Shown: positions 12,091-23,826, counted from the stretch's first letter. The stretch is DNA of 64,000 nucleotides from Buddleja alternifolia (GCA_019426215.1 CM033393.1:8342046-8406045), one strand, 5' to 3'. Translations and numbers: made by a program. The notes: generated from the sequence alone by a model not told the origin.

Positions 12091-12732
12091 TTAGCTGAAT
12101 AAAGCTAGTTGCTGGCGAATGTAGGTTTCTATTGGTTGCCTATGGCGTGGTAAGTCGCTGACATTGCCTGCAATGTGCTGACGTTGTTGAAGCAAAAAGG
12201 TCGCAAGTCCTCGGCGTCTGTATTCAATTCCAAATTCAAAGAGAAATGGATATCTCATGAGTTCTTCAAGAGTATAGAAATGTAGAACGAACTTTTCAAC
12301 CCATCTGGCTGTATCCATCATCCATCGCTTGCCAAGCTTTTCAGCTTTCTTTGGTTCTTTTCTAGCGGCAAGGAATTTCTCAAAGCGGGTAGTTTCTTCA
12401 TCGTAATCCTCAACCCATAGTCTGGCAAGATATTCTCGGGCTTCATCTTCTATCCACGAATTAATAGGTTTTGGATGCTCAGCAACTACTAGTCCTTTTC
12501 CTTTCCAAAGCTTGAGTGGATTAGGAAAGAGGGCATTCTGAGGAGAGTTGACGACTTTGGGGAGAGCCGAATATCCTATTTTGTTTAGATCTTCCTCATC
12601 AGGATTTTTGTTCCAATCGCCCATGTGGGGATTTTTGAAGACAATCTTGCTGGCTCGAAGAGGATAAAAGGATTCGTCTGAGCGACCGCTGAAATTAAAT
12701 CGTGCTTGATCAAAATCTGCTCTATTAAACAC
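12091..12732 (-). pseudogene. Fragment of env-like ORF region, A1 (213 codons)
   Basis: The longest uninterrupted middle piece of the A1 post-pol region. It is rich in aromatic and charged residues, with segments such as WIEDEAREYLARLWVEDYDEE, and ends in a predicted helical stretch with QQRQHIAG. It starts without ATG. I recognise no family. It could be part of the Sirevirus extra ORF or captured host sequence; the lack of a similar segment in A2 leaves both possible. Confidence 0.38.
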
Positions 12733-13496
12733 TGGTCAACAAATATATTCAAAGCGAAATTGGAGTCGTTCCAAGCTGTAGAGTCCTAAATCGGCAAACT
12801 GCTCAAAGAATTCAAACTTTTGAGAGTTGGAAAGATCAAGCTGATGGAGAGTTATTTGAAAAGAGATTTCGAGCTCTGCAAGCGTCTGAGTGTCTTGTTC
12901 TCTAGCGGCATAATAAATTCAAGATCAGGAGAATATCCGCGAGGAAAGAAATCGATGACACGAGGAGAAGATCCTGTTAGAGTAGGAACAAGAGCAATTG
13001 CTTCTGTTGGGATGGGGGCCACTTCTATCGACCTCTCAGCATTGACAGTCGCTTCACTAGCTGAAGATGTTTCAGCGTCTGGAAGGACTTGAGATGCTTC
13101 TTTTGCAATATCCACAACAGTTGCCATATCCACATCTACTTCAATGGAAACCTCTGAGGGTGGAGGTGCATCAGCGTCTGGTGCATCTTGAGATGATACA
13201 TATAAGCGTTTGAGAAAAGCAAGAAAATTTTTTACTAAGTAGAAATTACAAAGAAAAGACTGAAACGCTTACCCAGAGGATTATCATCGACTGACGTAGT
13301 CGCTTGATCTGTTTCTATATTAGGGACAGGTTCCTCAGGCTTCGGGACTTCTTCTACTGATTCTAAATTGAGAAAAGAAGTTAAAGGATCAGCACGAATG
13401 GGAATACGTAATTCTTCAAGAGTGTTGAGAACAGTCTGAATATTCGCTTCACATTGCGCTGAAAGAGTTTTTATCCTAGCGTTAGAGACTTAGAAA
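12733..13496 (-). other. Decayed linker of the A1 env-like region
   Basis: The minus-strand frame at 12852-13133 is Ala/Ser/Glu/Val-rich, and comparable low-complexity sequence occurs at 22980-23234 in A2 (Pro/Ala/Glu-rich). The remainder has stops in all frames. Confidence 0.4.
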
Positions 13497-14799
13497 CTAA
13501 CGAGGAAAGGGTAAAACTAATTTGCTTAGCAAATACTTACCCCGAACACTAGAAAGCCCCTCAGATAGAGTGGTGGCTTGAGGATCTGAGCTGATTTCGG
13601 GAATAGCGTCAGAGGGAGGAACGCTCACTGACTCTTCAAGCGCTGGATTCGCTGAAACACTTGTAGACGCGGCTGGAGTAGAGAGGGGAGTACGCCTTCG
13701 GGCAAGCGGTACTTCTTCTGCTACTTCTTCCTCTTCTTCGGGAACAGAGGACATAAACTCTGGAGGAGGAGAGGGAGATTTAGGAGAAGGAAAAGGAGTT
13801 TTATGTTTCTTCTTGGACTCCGGCTTCTGCTTCTTCTTGGCAGGCTCTGGCTTTTGCTTTTTGGCTGACTGGGCTGGTTCAACGACTTTGAGAACGATTT
13901 TTCTTTTTGGTCGCTTATCCACCACTTCTTCTTCAGACGAGGACGATGATGAAGAGGAAGACGCTTGGTCTTCATCATCGCTGCGAGCAACTCCTTTGTC
14001 TTGAAGTTGCTCACGCTTCTCCTTGGGAACCGCTGCACCACCATGCCTTTTTGGTTTGAGCAGCTCGCTAATTATCTTCTTTCCATAGAACTTGAGCACT
14101 GGGATCTTCTTTCCAGCGGAATTTGTAAAACCGCAAGCACTTAAAATTCTACTTAACACAATCCCATGAGGCTTGGGATTAACTGACTTGGCCATCGCTG
14201 CCTTAAAGCGATTAAAAACATAGAGAGACCAATTAATGTTTAATTTGGTCAGAATGGCCACCATCATCTTGTACTGAATATTTGTAACTTTATCGAATGT
14301 CCATTTTCTGCATTCGATCATCTTGGCACAAATATCCGCGAGAATGACAGATTCACCCTTCATGTCGTTCTTCTTGAAGTTTGGCTCATATACAGCTTCG
14401 ACTTCATCTTTCTTGATCAACTCCCAGACTTTAGTCGCATCACCGAGAGTAACAAGTTCCACTTCACCACCATCATTGGGTAAGTTCAACAGGGAAGATA
14501 ATAGTGAAGAAGTGAGAACAAAGGTCTCACGAGCAAAAAGGAAGATGCAGGAAATAGAGTTTCCGTCGTCAGAGATTTAAGCATTGTTGAAGAAATAGAG
14601 AGATTCTTCTTCAAAGTAGTTAAAAACAGTGGTAATCATCTCTCTCAAACCAGATTCATAGAGGGAAGTTCTGGTTATCAAACAGCTAGTCCCACTTAAC
14701 AAGAAATCCGGCGTTAACCGTGACTGGTTTTTTAGCACGGGAAGTTTTTTCGGTAGCAGACTAGGATGATTTGGAAGATTTTGAAGCTTTGGATGCCAT
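13497..14799 (-). pseudogene. Env-like / putative plant transposon protein, A1 third ORF
   Basis: An open stretch of 330 codons (13497-14489), with related but broken coding sequence reaching back to an ATG at 14797-14799 (MASKASKSSKSS) through stops and a frameshift. The N-terminal half has LADICAKMIECRKWTFDKV, then a helix-rich segment containing LNINWSLYVFNRFKAAM. This pattern is like the conserved domain I know from extra ORFs of plant copia elements. The second half is a Ser/Glu-rich then Lys/Pro-rich low-complexity tail. No signal peptide is evident. It follows pol on the same strand. The product's role is unknown; an envelope-like function is only a family label. Confidence 0.55.
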
Positions 14800-15379
14800 T
14801 ACTGAAAGTTTGAAGCTTTTGAAGAAATGAAAGAAGTTTTTGCCTTGAAAGAGATGAAGATTTTACAGCAGAGAGAGAGTTTGGAAGTGATAAAGTCTGA
14901 CTATAAAAGCTTTGAAGAATATATATAAAGGCAAAAATAACTCCTCAGTTGCTTAGATGACTGCCACGTGTGATATCATTGAATTTGGAAAAATGAACAG
15001 TTAAAATGTTTGAATCTAAGCCGTTTATGCATAAGTACGGATGTCAAACGGTGAGGTAAAATAGGTGAACTGTTACAAAATAGAGAGTTTTTGGGATCCG
15101 CAGTTACCCATTTAATTGAAAGACATTTGAAAATTTTGAAATTTTCAGTGAGAAATACACGCGCCTGATAGTACACTGACACGTACTCAGACTTATGCAG
15201 TCATTGAACCGCCTAGGTTTAGATAGGAATCATAACCGTCAGTTTGATTTGATAGGCACGTGTGGGTAGTTATCAAATCTAATCTTTTGGACTTATCCAC
15301 ACGTTACTTTTAGCGATGAAAACTATGCATGATTTTTAGAGAAATTTACTAACCGTTAAAGTGGGGATCCTTTTAACGC
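14800..15379 (-). other. Spacer between A1 pol and third ORF
   Basis: AT-rich, with stops in all frames. In A2 the corresponding interval has been lost. It holds nothing I can assign. Confidence 0.4.
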
Positions 15380-16216
15380 TTACGTCTTTTTGAGAACAAA
15401 ACTTAATTTCGTAAAGTTTGAGATAAAGTCAATTGCTTGAATTAGTCTATCTCCTAGAAATTGACATGTACCACTAGTACTTTTTCTATCTATTTTGCAT
15501 CCTGCAAAATCTGCATCTGAATAACCAATTAGTTCAAAAGGAGAGTCCCTTGGATACCATAAGCCCGCATTTTGTGTGCCTTTTAGGTATTTAAGGATTC
15601 TCTTGGTAGCATTTAAATGTGATTCTCTAGGATCAGCTTGAAAGCGTGCACACATGCATACCGAAAACATAATATCAGGTCTAATAGCGGTAAGATAAAG
15701 AAGTGATCCAATGATACCTCTATAGTTAGTGATATCAATTTTCTTCCCACTTTCATCTTTATCTAACTTAAGCGTTTGGCTCATTGGAATTTTTGAAGAT
15801 GATGCATTTTCCATAACAAATTTCTTAATCATATCTTTTGTATATTTAACTTGGTTTATAAATATTCTATTAGGGAGTTGTTTAACTTGTAATCCTAAGA
15901 AGAAAGTTAATTCACCCATCATGCTCATTTCAAATTGATCTTGCATCATTTTCGAAAATTTCTCACACAATCGCTTATTAGTAGAACCAAATATAATATC
16001 ATCAACATAAATTTGGACTAAGAAAATATCTTCATTATGAGTAATTTTAAATAATGTTGTGTCAACGCTGCCTTTTGAAAAGCCTTTACCTATAAGGAAG
16101 ATAGAGAGAGTGTCATACCATGCTCTTGGTGCTTGTTTAAGGCCATAGAGTGCCTTATCCAATTTGTAGACCATACTTTTGCCATGGTTGTTGATGAATC
16201 CTGGAGGTTGCTCCAC
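15380..16216 (-). pseudogene. Reverse transcriptase fragment of A1
   Basis: A 278-codon frame covering the palm and connection of a copia reverse transcriptase. It starts at MEQPPGF, contains YGLKQAPRAWYD and the catalytic YVDDIIFGS motif, then FFLGLQVKQ and LYLTAIRPDI. It reaches DRKSTSGTCQFLGDRLI and then changes abruptly into unrelated sequence. The RNase H domain found in A2 at 23227-23700 is therefore missing, a deletion that joins the connection domain to the post-pol spacer. The upstream part is separated by stops at about 16217-16240. It could not make complete cDNA by itself. Confidence 0.85.
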
Positions 16217-17790
16217 CTAGACTTTTTCTTGGAGTTTACCATTCAAGAATGCACTCTTCACGTCCATTTGGTACACCGTGAACTTGTTAAATGCGGCAAA
16301 CGCTAGAAACATCCTAATCGCTTCAAGATAACCCTGAGCAACTAATCTAGCTTTGTTTCTTGTAACAATGCCATCTTCGTCCATTTTGTTCCTAAAAACT
16401 CATCTAGTCCCAATAACTCCTTGGTGAGTTGGTCTTAGTACTAGTGTCCAAATCTTGTTTCTCTCAAATTGGTTAAGCTCTTCTTGCTTCGCTTCTACCC
16501 AACTTGAATCACTAAGCGCTTCATCCACTTTCTTTGGTTCCATTTGAGATAGAAAACTTACGAACATGGCCTCATTAATTGTAGCTGACCTAGTTCTAAC
16601 AGGTGCTTCCATATCTCCGATTACTAGCTCTGGTGGATGGTCTCTAAGCCATTTGCGGTTTGGTTGGAACGGGTTGAGAGACTCTTGGTTATCAATCGCT
16701 TGATCCATATTTGTCTCTTGCGCAGTCGCTTCATCATTCACAGTTCCAATCTGCTCTTGATGATCATTCTCTTCATGATCATTAGCGATTCTGACATTAT
16801 CACCATTGTTAACCTCACGAGTATCCTTAGGAATAGGTACACGAATCTCATCATCTTCGTCATCACTATCATCACCAAGATTGATTTGTGACGCTTGTTG
16901 GGTGAGATCTTCAATTCCTACATCATCAGGATTAATCTTACTCGGTTCTTGGTTAGCATCATCAAACACAACATGAATGGATTCTTCAACCTTTGATTTG
17001 ATTTTATTTAGTATGCGAAAACTCTTTCCATTCTTGGCATAGCCTAGAAAGATTCCCTCATCCGCTTTAGGATCAAAAGTCTATAGGCTGTGGGATCCAT
17101 TGTTATGAATAAAACATTTTGAGCCAAATACATGAAAATATGAAACGTTAGGCTTACGTCCCTTCCACAACTCATATAAAGTCTTCTCATGTTGCTTTTT
17201 GATCATACACCGGTTTTGAGTGTAGCAAGCGGTATTGATGGCTTCGGCCCAAAACCTTTGAGGCAGCTTGGACTCTGCTAACATCGTCCTAGCGGCTTTT
17301 TTAAGCGTTCTGTTCCGTCGCTCGGCAACTCCATTCTGTTGAGGTGTTCTAGGAGCAGAATACTCATGAAGTATTCTAAAGTCTATACAAAACTTCTCAA
17401 CAAATTGGTTAGTAAATTCAGTTCCTCTGTCGCTCTAATTCTAGTCACCTTTAAATCTTTATAAGTTTGAAATCGACGAATTAGCGATGTGAGCTTGACA
17501 CTAGTTTCATTTTTGGTCGCTAGGAATTCTACCCAAGTATAGCTAGAGAAATCATCAACTATTACTAGCGAGTATTTTTTACCACTAACACTCATGATTT
17601 GAATGGGACCAAACAAATCTAGATGCAATAGTTCAAGAACTCTAGAAGTAGATAGGCATGGTTTTTTTTTTAAAGATGATTTAACTTGTTTACCCATTTG
17701 GCATGCATCACATAAGCGATTTTTCTGAAAGGAACCCTTAGGTAATCCCTCTACTAGATTTAGCGATATTAATTGAGAGATTACCTTAAA
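16217..17790 (-). pseudogene. Integrase and N-terminal RT of A1
   Basis: Several frames in order on the minus strand. At 17383-17697 lies the start of the integrase core (LLHLDLFGPI, VDDFSSYTWVEF). At 17081-17284 is the segment with AESKLPQRFWAEAINTACY and [17 protein letters not shown]. At 16400-16969 is the acidic linker to reverse transcriptase, ending at [11 protein letters not shown]. Stops and at least two frameshifts separate them. The second catalytic motif region near 17430 is damaged by a frameshift. The same order is intact in A2 at 33035-34669, which is the reference for this call. Confidence 0.82.
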
Positions 17791-17820
17791 ATTGAGATGA
17801 TTTATTTTTCTATGCCATAA

Positions 17821-18249
17821 CTAACCCAATTCATTTTGACTCTTAGCAACAAAGCATGTGGGGTTGTTATCAAATGTAGAATCCCAACCTACTAAATACA
17901 CATTGTTTGTTCTTTTTCCTCTTAGTTTAGTAGACTTAGTCTTAGCGTCGTTAACATGGCAGAAGTCGCTTGAAAATTTTACTTCAAAGCCTTTATCACG
18001 AAATTGACTAATGCTTAACAAATTATGCTTAAGACCCTCAACATAATATACATCACTAATCTTGATGTTCCCCCTATGCATGATACCTATACATTTGGTT
18101 TTACCTTTGGAGTTATCACCGCATATAACTTGAGGACCGTTGGTAGCTTGATAGTTGACTAGAAGATCTTTGGAACCCGTCATGTGTCTTGACGATCCAC
18201 TATCAATGTACCAAACTGAAGTATCGGTGTTGGCTCTAGGTATCTGCAT
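17821..18249 (-). pseudogene. Copia protease region of A1
   Basis: A 142-codon open stretch with WYIDSGSSRHMTGSKDLL, containing the Asp-Ser-Gly catalytic triad of a copia aspartic protease, then GDNSKGKTKCIGI and GLKHNLLSISQF. This arrangement is the Sirevirus-like pattern. It cleaves Gag-Pol in intact relatives. It ends at NELG, where a Trp codon of the family has become a stop just before the GAG-pre-integrase sequence. It is preceded by the gag C-terminus in another frame. Confidence 0.82.
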
Positions 18250-18262
18250 TTAAAGGATAATT

Positions 18263-19859
18263 CTAATTCTTCTTAGGTACCCATGTTGCCTTGGGTCCTT
18301 CTTTGTTAGTAACTTTGGTTTGAACTAGAACTTTAGGAACCCATATTTGCCTAGTCTTCATTGTGGGAATACTGGCCTTTTTGGGTTTCACATCGTGTTG
18401 TGTGTGCTTTTTGGATGTATAATAATATCCTCGATTATAATAGCAGTCATAATCAAAATCATCATAGTATCGATAATATGATCTTGACTGTCTTGGATAT
18501 TGACGCTGGTATTTCCTTGGCGCTGGCTTGGGTTGCACTTTTGGTGCTGAACGCTTAGTGTTTGATTCACAGTGTTCAGGCTTACCTTTAGCCTTTTGAG
18601 CGTTTGGATGAACCCATTTTTGTGAATCATTTGTTTTAGCCTTACCCTTGCCTGAGTCAGCTTTGACTTTCTCATTTGGCCTGTTACCGGTGTCACTAGG
18701 TTCGTTTACCGCTTGACTTTGTGAACCTTTCTCAACAAAAAAAAACACCCTTTCCTTTGTTGTTTGCCGTAACAATAGATTTATTAGGTTGTTTACCGAA
18801 TTTATTGTATCCTAAACCGGTCTTTTCACCATATAGTCTAGTTACTTCAGTCACATTATCCAACTTTCTAGAAGCTTTTGATAATGATGAGACGAGCTTC
18901 TCTGATTTGGCAAGTCTAGCGATCAGATCAGCCTCTCTCTTGACTATTATATCAAGATCACTTTTTAATTGAATAATCTCATTCTCAAGTGATTGGTTCT
19001 TCTCAATGCATTGTTGTTGAACTTTCAACTCTGCTTTGAGCGTTACTTTATCTCTTATGGGTGATGAGATAATAGCGAGATCGTTTTGATATATTTTGGC
19101 GATCTTTTGACAATCTTTATAATATTCATTAACTTTGTCAAGTAATTCAGCATAAGAAAGAGGATGAGATAATTCATTGGTTACCTCTGGTAGGGATTTG
19201 TCCAATGCTTCATCTTCTCTTGCCATGAGACAGATCAACGCTGAGTCGCTTGTAAGCTCATCATCACTGCTTTCATCTGATGATTCCAAATCCTCTTCAG
19301 GTGCGGGAAATGGTTCAGATTTCGCTAGCAAACCTTGTTGCCGAAGGTTGCACCTGAATTGGTTTCTATCCGCATAGTCTTGCCTTGTGGGCTTAGAAAC
19401 ATTTGGATAAGGGCAATTTACCTGGTAGTGCCCTGGTTTCCTGCAATTATAACACAAATTAGTTTTCATTTTCTGTTCGGTGGATAATAGCTTTGATCCG
19501 ACTGGCGCTGAGAGATTTAGAGTAGGAGTCGTAGGCGCTTGGTAAAGGACTGGCGCTACTAGTTGAGGTGCAGAGTACACTGGTGCTTGATACTGAGGCG
19601 CTAGAGCAGGAGGAAGGGTTTGAAATGAAGTTTGTCTAATAGGATTTCTCTTTTCATATTTTAGAAATTTCTCGACATATCCATCTGGAGTGGCTTCATC
19701 AGGTCCGGGTGCTCGAGTTATTACTTTCATGATCTTAATAGGGCCATCTGAAATTACATCACACATTTCATTATTGCACGAGCATAAATATGCGAATGCT
19801 CTAAGTTTCCAAGAATCATAGTTTGATTCTACCAACTTAGGCATTTTGTTAAAAGCCAC
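18263..19859 (-). pseudogene. Gag of A1, with internal deletion
   Basis: The reading frame begins at a GTG (19857-19859) where the family start codon is expected; A2 has ATA there. After KLVESNYDSWKLRAFAYLCS and DGYVEK it jumps directly to FLKYEKRN. In A2 about 190 residues lie between these points, including the capsid-like copia Gag domain. The rest holds a Pro/Ala-rich linker, a zinc knuckle CYNCRKPGHYQVNC, an acidic ESSDESSDDE patch, a coiled coil (about residues 240-345) and EKTGLGYNKFGKQ. A frameshift near 18740-18775 leads into a Lys-rich, Tyr-rich tail. It probably could not assemble particles. Confidence 0.85.
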
Positions 19860-19960
19860 AATGAGATGTTTTAAAGAGAAATTTTAAAGCGATTAAGTTT
19901 CAAAAGGATGGATCTGAACAAGCAGTTACGCTCGGAAACGCTTAGGTTTCTAATTCAACC

Positions 19961-19972
19961 GCTCTGATACCA
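19961..19972 (-). promoter_or_regulatory. Primer-binding site of A1
   Basis: Minus-strand TGGTATCAGAGC, complementary to initiator methionine tRNA, two bases from the LTR end. Confidence 0.88.
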
Positions 19973-19974
19973 CT

Positions 19975-21435
19975 TGGTGGTCCCAAATGGCATACGAAAG
20001 GGTCTAGAAAAGGGGGGTTGAATAGACCCTGAAGTCTTTTTCGACTTCAAAAATTTCGTATCACTTTTAGAGATTTGAACGCTTGAAAGCTGAGCGCTTG
20101 GGTTAGGCGCTTCAGTAACGATAACTTAGACTTAATGATTTTAGCAATTTACCAAAGTAGGGTAATGCCTAGATCGCTTAATCAGGGTTAGCACAGCGGA
20201 AATGATTTTTAGTATTCGATTGGTTAATTAATCGCTTTGCAATCTTGTCCTTTTCAAAGAATATAAAATAATGTAAATCAAGACAATAAATAAAGTAAAG
20301 AACACAAAAAATTTGTAAGGTTCACTGGGTGATGTAATCCCAGCTATGTCCTTCTTCTCCTTTTTCACTTAGAGGAATTTACTAGGATGATTTTCGAAGA
20401 ATCACACAGAATCTTCTACAAAATAGTAAAGGATGAAAAAGATCTCGGGCTCCTTGATCACACAGATTTCAGCACCAATAAAGATCATCTTCAACAAGCT
20501 TCTCTCACTCAGAAATACTGCCTGTAAGGGGTTTCCAACTTCTTTCTCACTCAGATGAAAGGTTGAAGGTTTATCACAAGGTTTTGTTTGTTTTTGGGAA
20601 GTTCAAACAACTTGGAATATCTCAATAGGAATTTAGGTTTCTTCTTTGGAAGAGGTTTGAGATATTTGTGACTATCTGGAATGTAGATAAAAAAGCTTGA
20701 AGGATTTTTAGCTATGGAGTTTCTAAACTTTTTCTTGTGCAGGTACGTAAGTTTCTCTTATAATATTATGTACCCTTTTTTTTTAGTTTGTTAAAGGTAA
20801 GGTATTTATAGGCAATTCTTGGGATCTGTCCGTTGGACACATGTAGGAAAGTTCCTCTCACGCAGCGCGTGATTTTACCTAAAATTTGACATTCCTGAAA
20901 ATATGCTGACACCGATTGGATGAGAGCAGCTATAAACTCTGAAGTTTTGACAGTCTAGTCAAAAGGTGGCTTGTCCACAAGTCACAGTGGCTTATCACAT
21001 TTAATGGTCTTATCAGGCATTTAATGCATTTGAATTTATTTCCCGTTGGAAATAAATGTCCGTTGAATGATTGCATTTAAGTCCTTCTTGACTTGAGGAT
21101 TTAATTCAGGTGAATTTGAGTGCTTGATTCATAAATCCTGAAATAGTTCTTTAGCGTTTGACAGGCGCTAAGACCAAATCTTCATCTTCAGTTGGCTTCA
21201 GACGCTGATCTTCAACTTCTTCTCTAATAGACTCACTTAAAATTCTATTAGCGATTCGGTATCTAATACTTAGTCTAAAATCTATAAAGATAAAAATTAC
21301 AAGCCTAAAGAAAATTACATACTTTCAAACGCTTATACAAAGATCTATCAAATCAGAAACTTACATTGTATTTGGGGTCTAACATAAAATCCTATCTTGT
21401 CATCATCAAAACATCTAACATGAAATTTCCTAACA
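19975..21435 (-). repeat. 5' LTR of A1
   Basis: TGGTGGTCCCAAATGGCATA...TTTCCTAACA, 1461 bp, paired with 8696-10175. TATA-like sequence in element sense is at 20802-20812. Confidence 0.92.
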
Positions 21436-21440
21436 AGGTG

Positions 21441-21798
21441 AAATCAGTCATTGATGGACGCTTATCCATCCTTGAATCACTTCTGTCCTATAAGGTAAGG
21501 CTTGATATAACTGGTCATTTGGACGCTTGGAGATTTTATCTTCATTCAGATTTCAGGCACTTGAGTCTTCAAACTTTACTACTGATAAACTCACTCAGAA
21601 ATTATCAGACTCTCAACCTAAGACTACTTAGCCTAACAATCTAGAATAAAAACAAAACAAAGCCTATAAAGCCTATTACAAATCTAACACTTCAAAGCTT
21701 CTACAATATTTCTTCTAAAAATCAAGCTTACATATTTTGGGGTCTAAAATAAAGTCCTAATTGTCATCATCAAAACATCTAACATGAAATTCCTAACA
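21441..21798 (-). repeat. 3' LTR of A2, second segment
   Basis: Resumes exactly after the second AGGTG copy with AAATCAGTCATTGATGGACG and ends ATTCCTAACA, matching 38665-39012. Confidence 0.92.
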
Positions 21799-21812
21799 AT
21801 TTCCCCCTTTTT
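21799..21812 (-). promoter_or_regulatory. Polypurine tract of A2
   Basis: Minus-strand AAAAAGGGGGAAAT immediately before the 3' LTR start. Confidence 0.75.
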
Positions 21813-22032
21813 AATGATGGCAATACTTACTCTTTTATAGATCAAGAGTTAGACAGCCAAAATAAAAGTTAACTTTGGTTAGATAACATTAGTTAAAGTT
21901 AGTTGCGCTTCAACGAGATGTTTCAGCTAAAAAAATGCATTTTATATATATCAATGATTACACGCATTTTTACAACTGAACAAAAAAAAATCATACGAGA
22001 CAAGAATATAGATAATGTAAATCAAATAAACT

Positions 22033-23234
22033 TTAATGACTTGGTCTAACTTTGTATCGCTTGGGCATTTCAGCTCGGATAGCTTCAGTTAGGTTATCTT
22101 CCAAAGTCATCATCGCTTCATGATCTTTGTCGATTATGAGCTTATTTTCTTCCTTTTGTCTCTTCTTTAAAGCAGCAAAGTGCTTGTCCCAATCAGTTGG
22201 GTCAATACCAATATACCTTAGGCAAATTCTGAAAGTTCGGTTGAAGTCAGACATCTGCCTTTCTTCAGCTAAGATTTTTGGATTTGTAGGTTCTGGAATA
22301 GATGCTCTTTGAAAAGGGATGTCAAACTGTTCAAGCAGTGCCTGAGAAGGTATTGGTAGATTTGGATACAGTGCTCTTGGAGGTTCTCTTAGCGTTCTAC
22401 TAGGCGCTCCAGCAGAATCACTTATCCCAACAGTAGTTATCCAAGATGGAAGACTTAGCACAGAAGGAGGGGATAGTAGCTGACGCTTCAACGGCGGAGG
22501 AGATTCTTGAGCACTTGAACTCGACACTCTCTTCAGTTTTCCTTTCTGTTTCTCTTCCTCCTTATTGCCATCATCACTCTTCAGAAAATGTTCTGTGAGT
22601 AAACTGACCTGATGAGCAATTTGAGACATAGAATCTGTAAGATCATCCAGACGCTTGTTGAAATGTTCCTGCAAAGCGAGGATCTTAGCGCTGGTAGCAT
22701 CCTTCAGTGAGGTCTCTAAGGAGTCTAGACGCTTGTCAAATTGTTCTTTCAGGGCTAGTTGGTTGGCTCGAGAAGCGTCACTCATTTCTTGAAATTCTTT
22801 TTGACACTCACCAACAGCCGCTTGAGCAGAACCCTTCATATGACCTATTTGAGCGTTCAAGATTTGGGATTCAATCTTTGCTAAATCGGTCTTAATCCAG
22901 TGAAGAGATTCTTCATTCTGAGTAGCGTGACTGCTTATCTCCTCTAATACAAATTTCAGCAAAGGTCCAAACGTTTGACTCACATCCGATGAAGCGCTTG
23001 AGGAACCGGTCGCTTGAATCTGGATGTATGCTTGAGTGAGTTAAGAGGAGCTTGATATGTAGGATCAAAAATTGTACCGCGTACATCAATTGAGAGATCC
23101 TCAGCAACACCAGCAGTAACAGAATTAACGAATTCAGGAGCGTTAGAAATATCCTCTGGTGGAGACGCTTGAACTGGTTCTTCAGCAGGCGCTGGAATAC
23201 TTACGACTTCTGCTAGTTCAAACACTTCAACCAT
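22033..23234 (-). pseudogene. Env-like third ORF of A2, coiled-coil protein
   Basis: Two overlapping frames. The first (22980-23234) starts at ATG 23232-23234 with a Pro/Ala/Glu-rich segment (MVEVFELAEVVSIPAP). The second (22033-22983, 316 codons) opens on a GTG and contains two similar coiled-coil repeats, LALKEQFDKRLDSLETSL and LALQEHFNKRLDDLTDSM. A Lys/Ser-rich linker and a C-terminal segment with LRYIGIDPTDW follow. A one-base shift near 22981 separates them. Its place after pol and before the 3' LTR fits the extra ORF of Sirevirus-like elements. No transmembrane segment is apparent, so envelope function is not supported here. Confidence 0.52.
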
Positions 23235-23821
23235 CCAGATTAGTCTTCAAGCACTGACTCTGGTTGGCAAAAATCATCGAATTGGAAGTTCCAATGAAGT
23301 GCATGGAGATATCTTTCTTTTGAACATGGTCGCGAAGGAAATGGTATCTAATGTCGATGTGTTTAGTTCTGGAATGGAGAACAGGATTTTGAGTCATGGC
23401 GAGAGCGCTTTGGTTATCACAATGAATGGGGGTTGGACCTAGGATTATACCATAATCTCTAAGTTGTTGCCTCATCCATAACACTTGTGCACAACAACTT
23501 CCTGCAGCTACATACTCAGCTTCGGCTGTGGAGGTAGCTACGGATTGTTGTTTCTTACTATGCCATGAAACTAACCTATCACCTAGAAATTGACATGTAC
23601 CACTAGTACTCTTACGATCTATATCGCAACCTACAAAATCTGCATCTGAGTAACCAATTAGTTCAAAAGGAGAATCCCTAGGATACTATAAGCCCACATT
23701 TTGTGTGCCTTTTAGGTATTTAAGGATCTTCTTGGCAGCAATTAAGTGTGATTCTTTAGGATCAGCTTGAAATCGTGCACACATGCATATTGAAAACATA
23801 ATATCAGGTCTACTGGCAGTA
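23227..23821 (-). pseudogene. RNase H and end of RT, A2 (left of B insertion)
   Basis: The minus-strand continuation of the A2 polymerase. It carries DRKSTSGTCQFLGDRL, AEAEYVAAGSCCAQVLWM and PIHCDNQSALAMTQNPV. It degrades the RNA strand of the hybrid in intact relatives. The last part, SMHFIGTSNSMIFANQSQC, departs from the family after FIGT, so the C-terminus appears lost by a deletion that brings the third ORF close. A stop lies in YPRDSPF-equivalent sequence near 23690. The other half of the same gene starts at 32510 beyond element B. Confidence 0.82.
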
Positions 23822-23826
23822 AGATA

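Larger units (their letters stand above)
8696..21435 (-). mobile_element. Sirevirus-like copia element A1, inserted in the A2 LTR
   Basis: A full-span minus-strand element of 12.7 kb. LTRs are 8696-10175 and 19975-21435. AGGTG at 8691-8695 and 21436-21440 is a perfect target-site duplication. Removing A1 and one AGGTG restores a continuous match to the intact A2 LTR at 38640-38680. Gag and pol are shortened by deletion, and a 5-kb region with env-like ORFs lies between pol and the 3' LTR. Confidence 0.93.
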
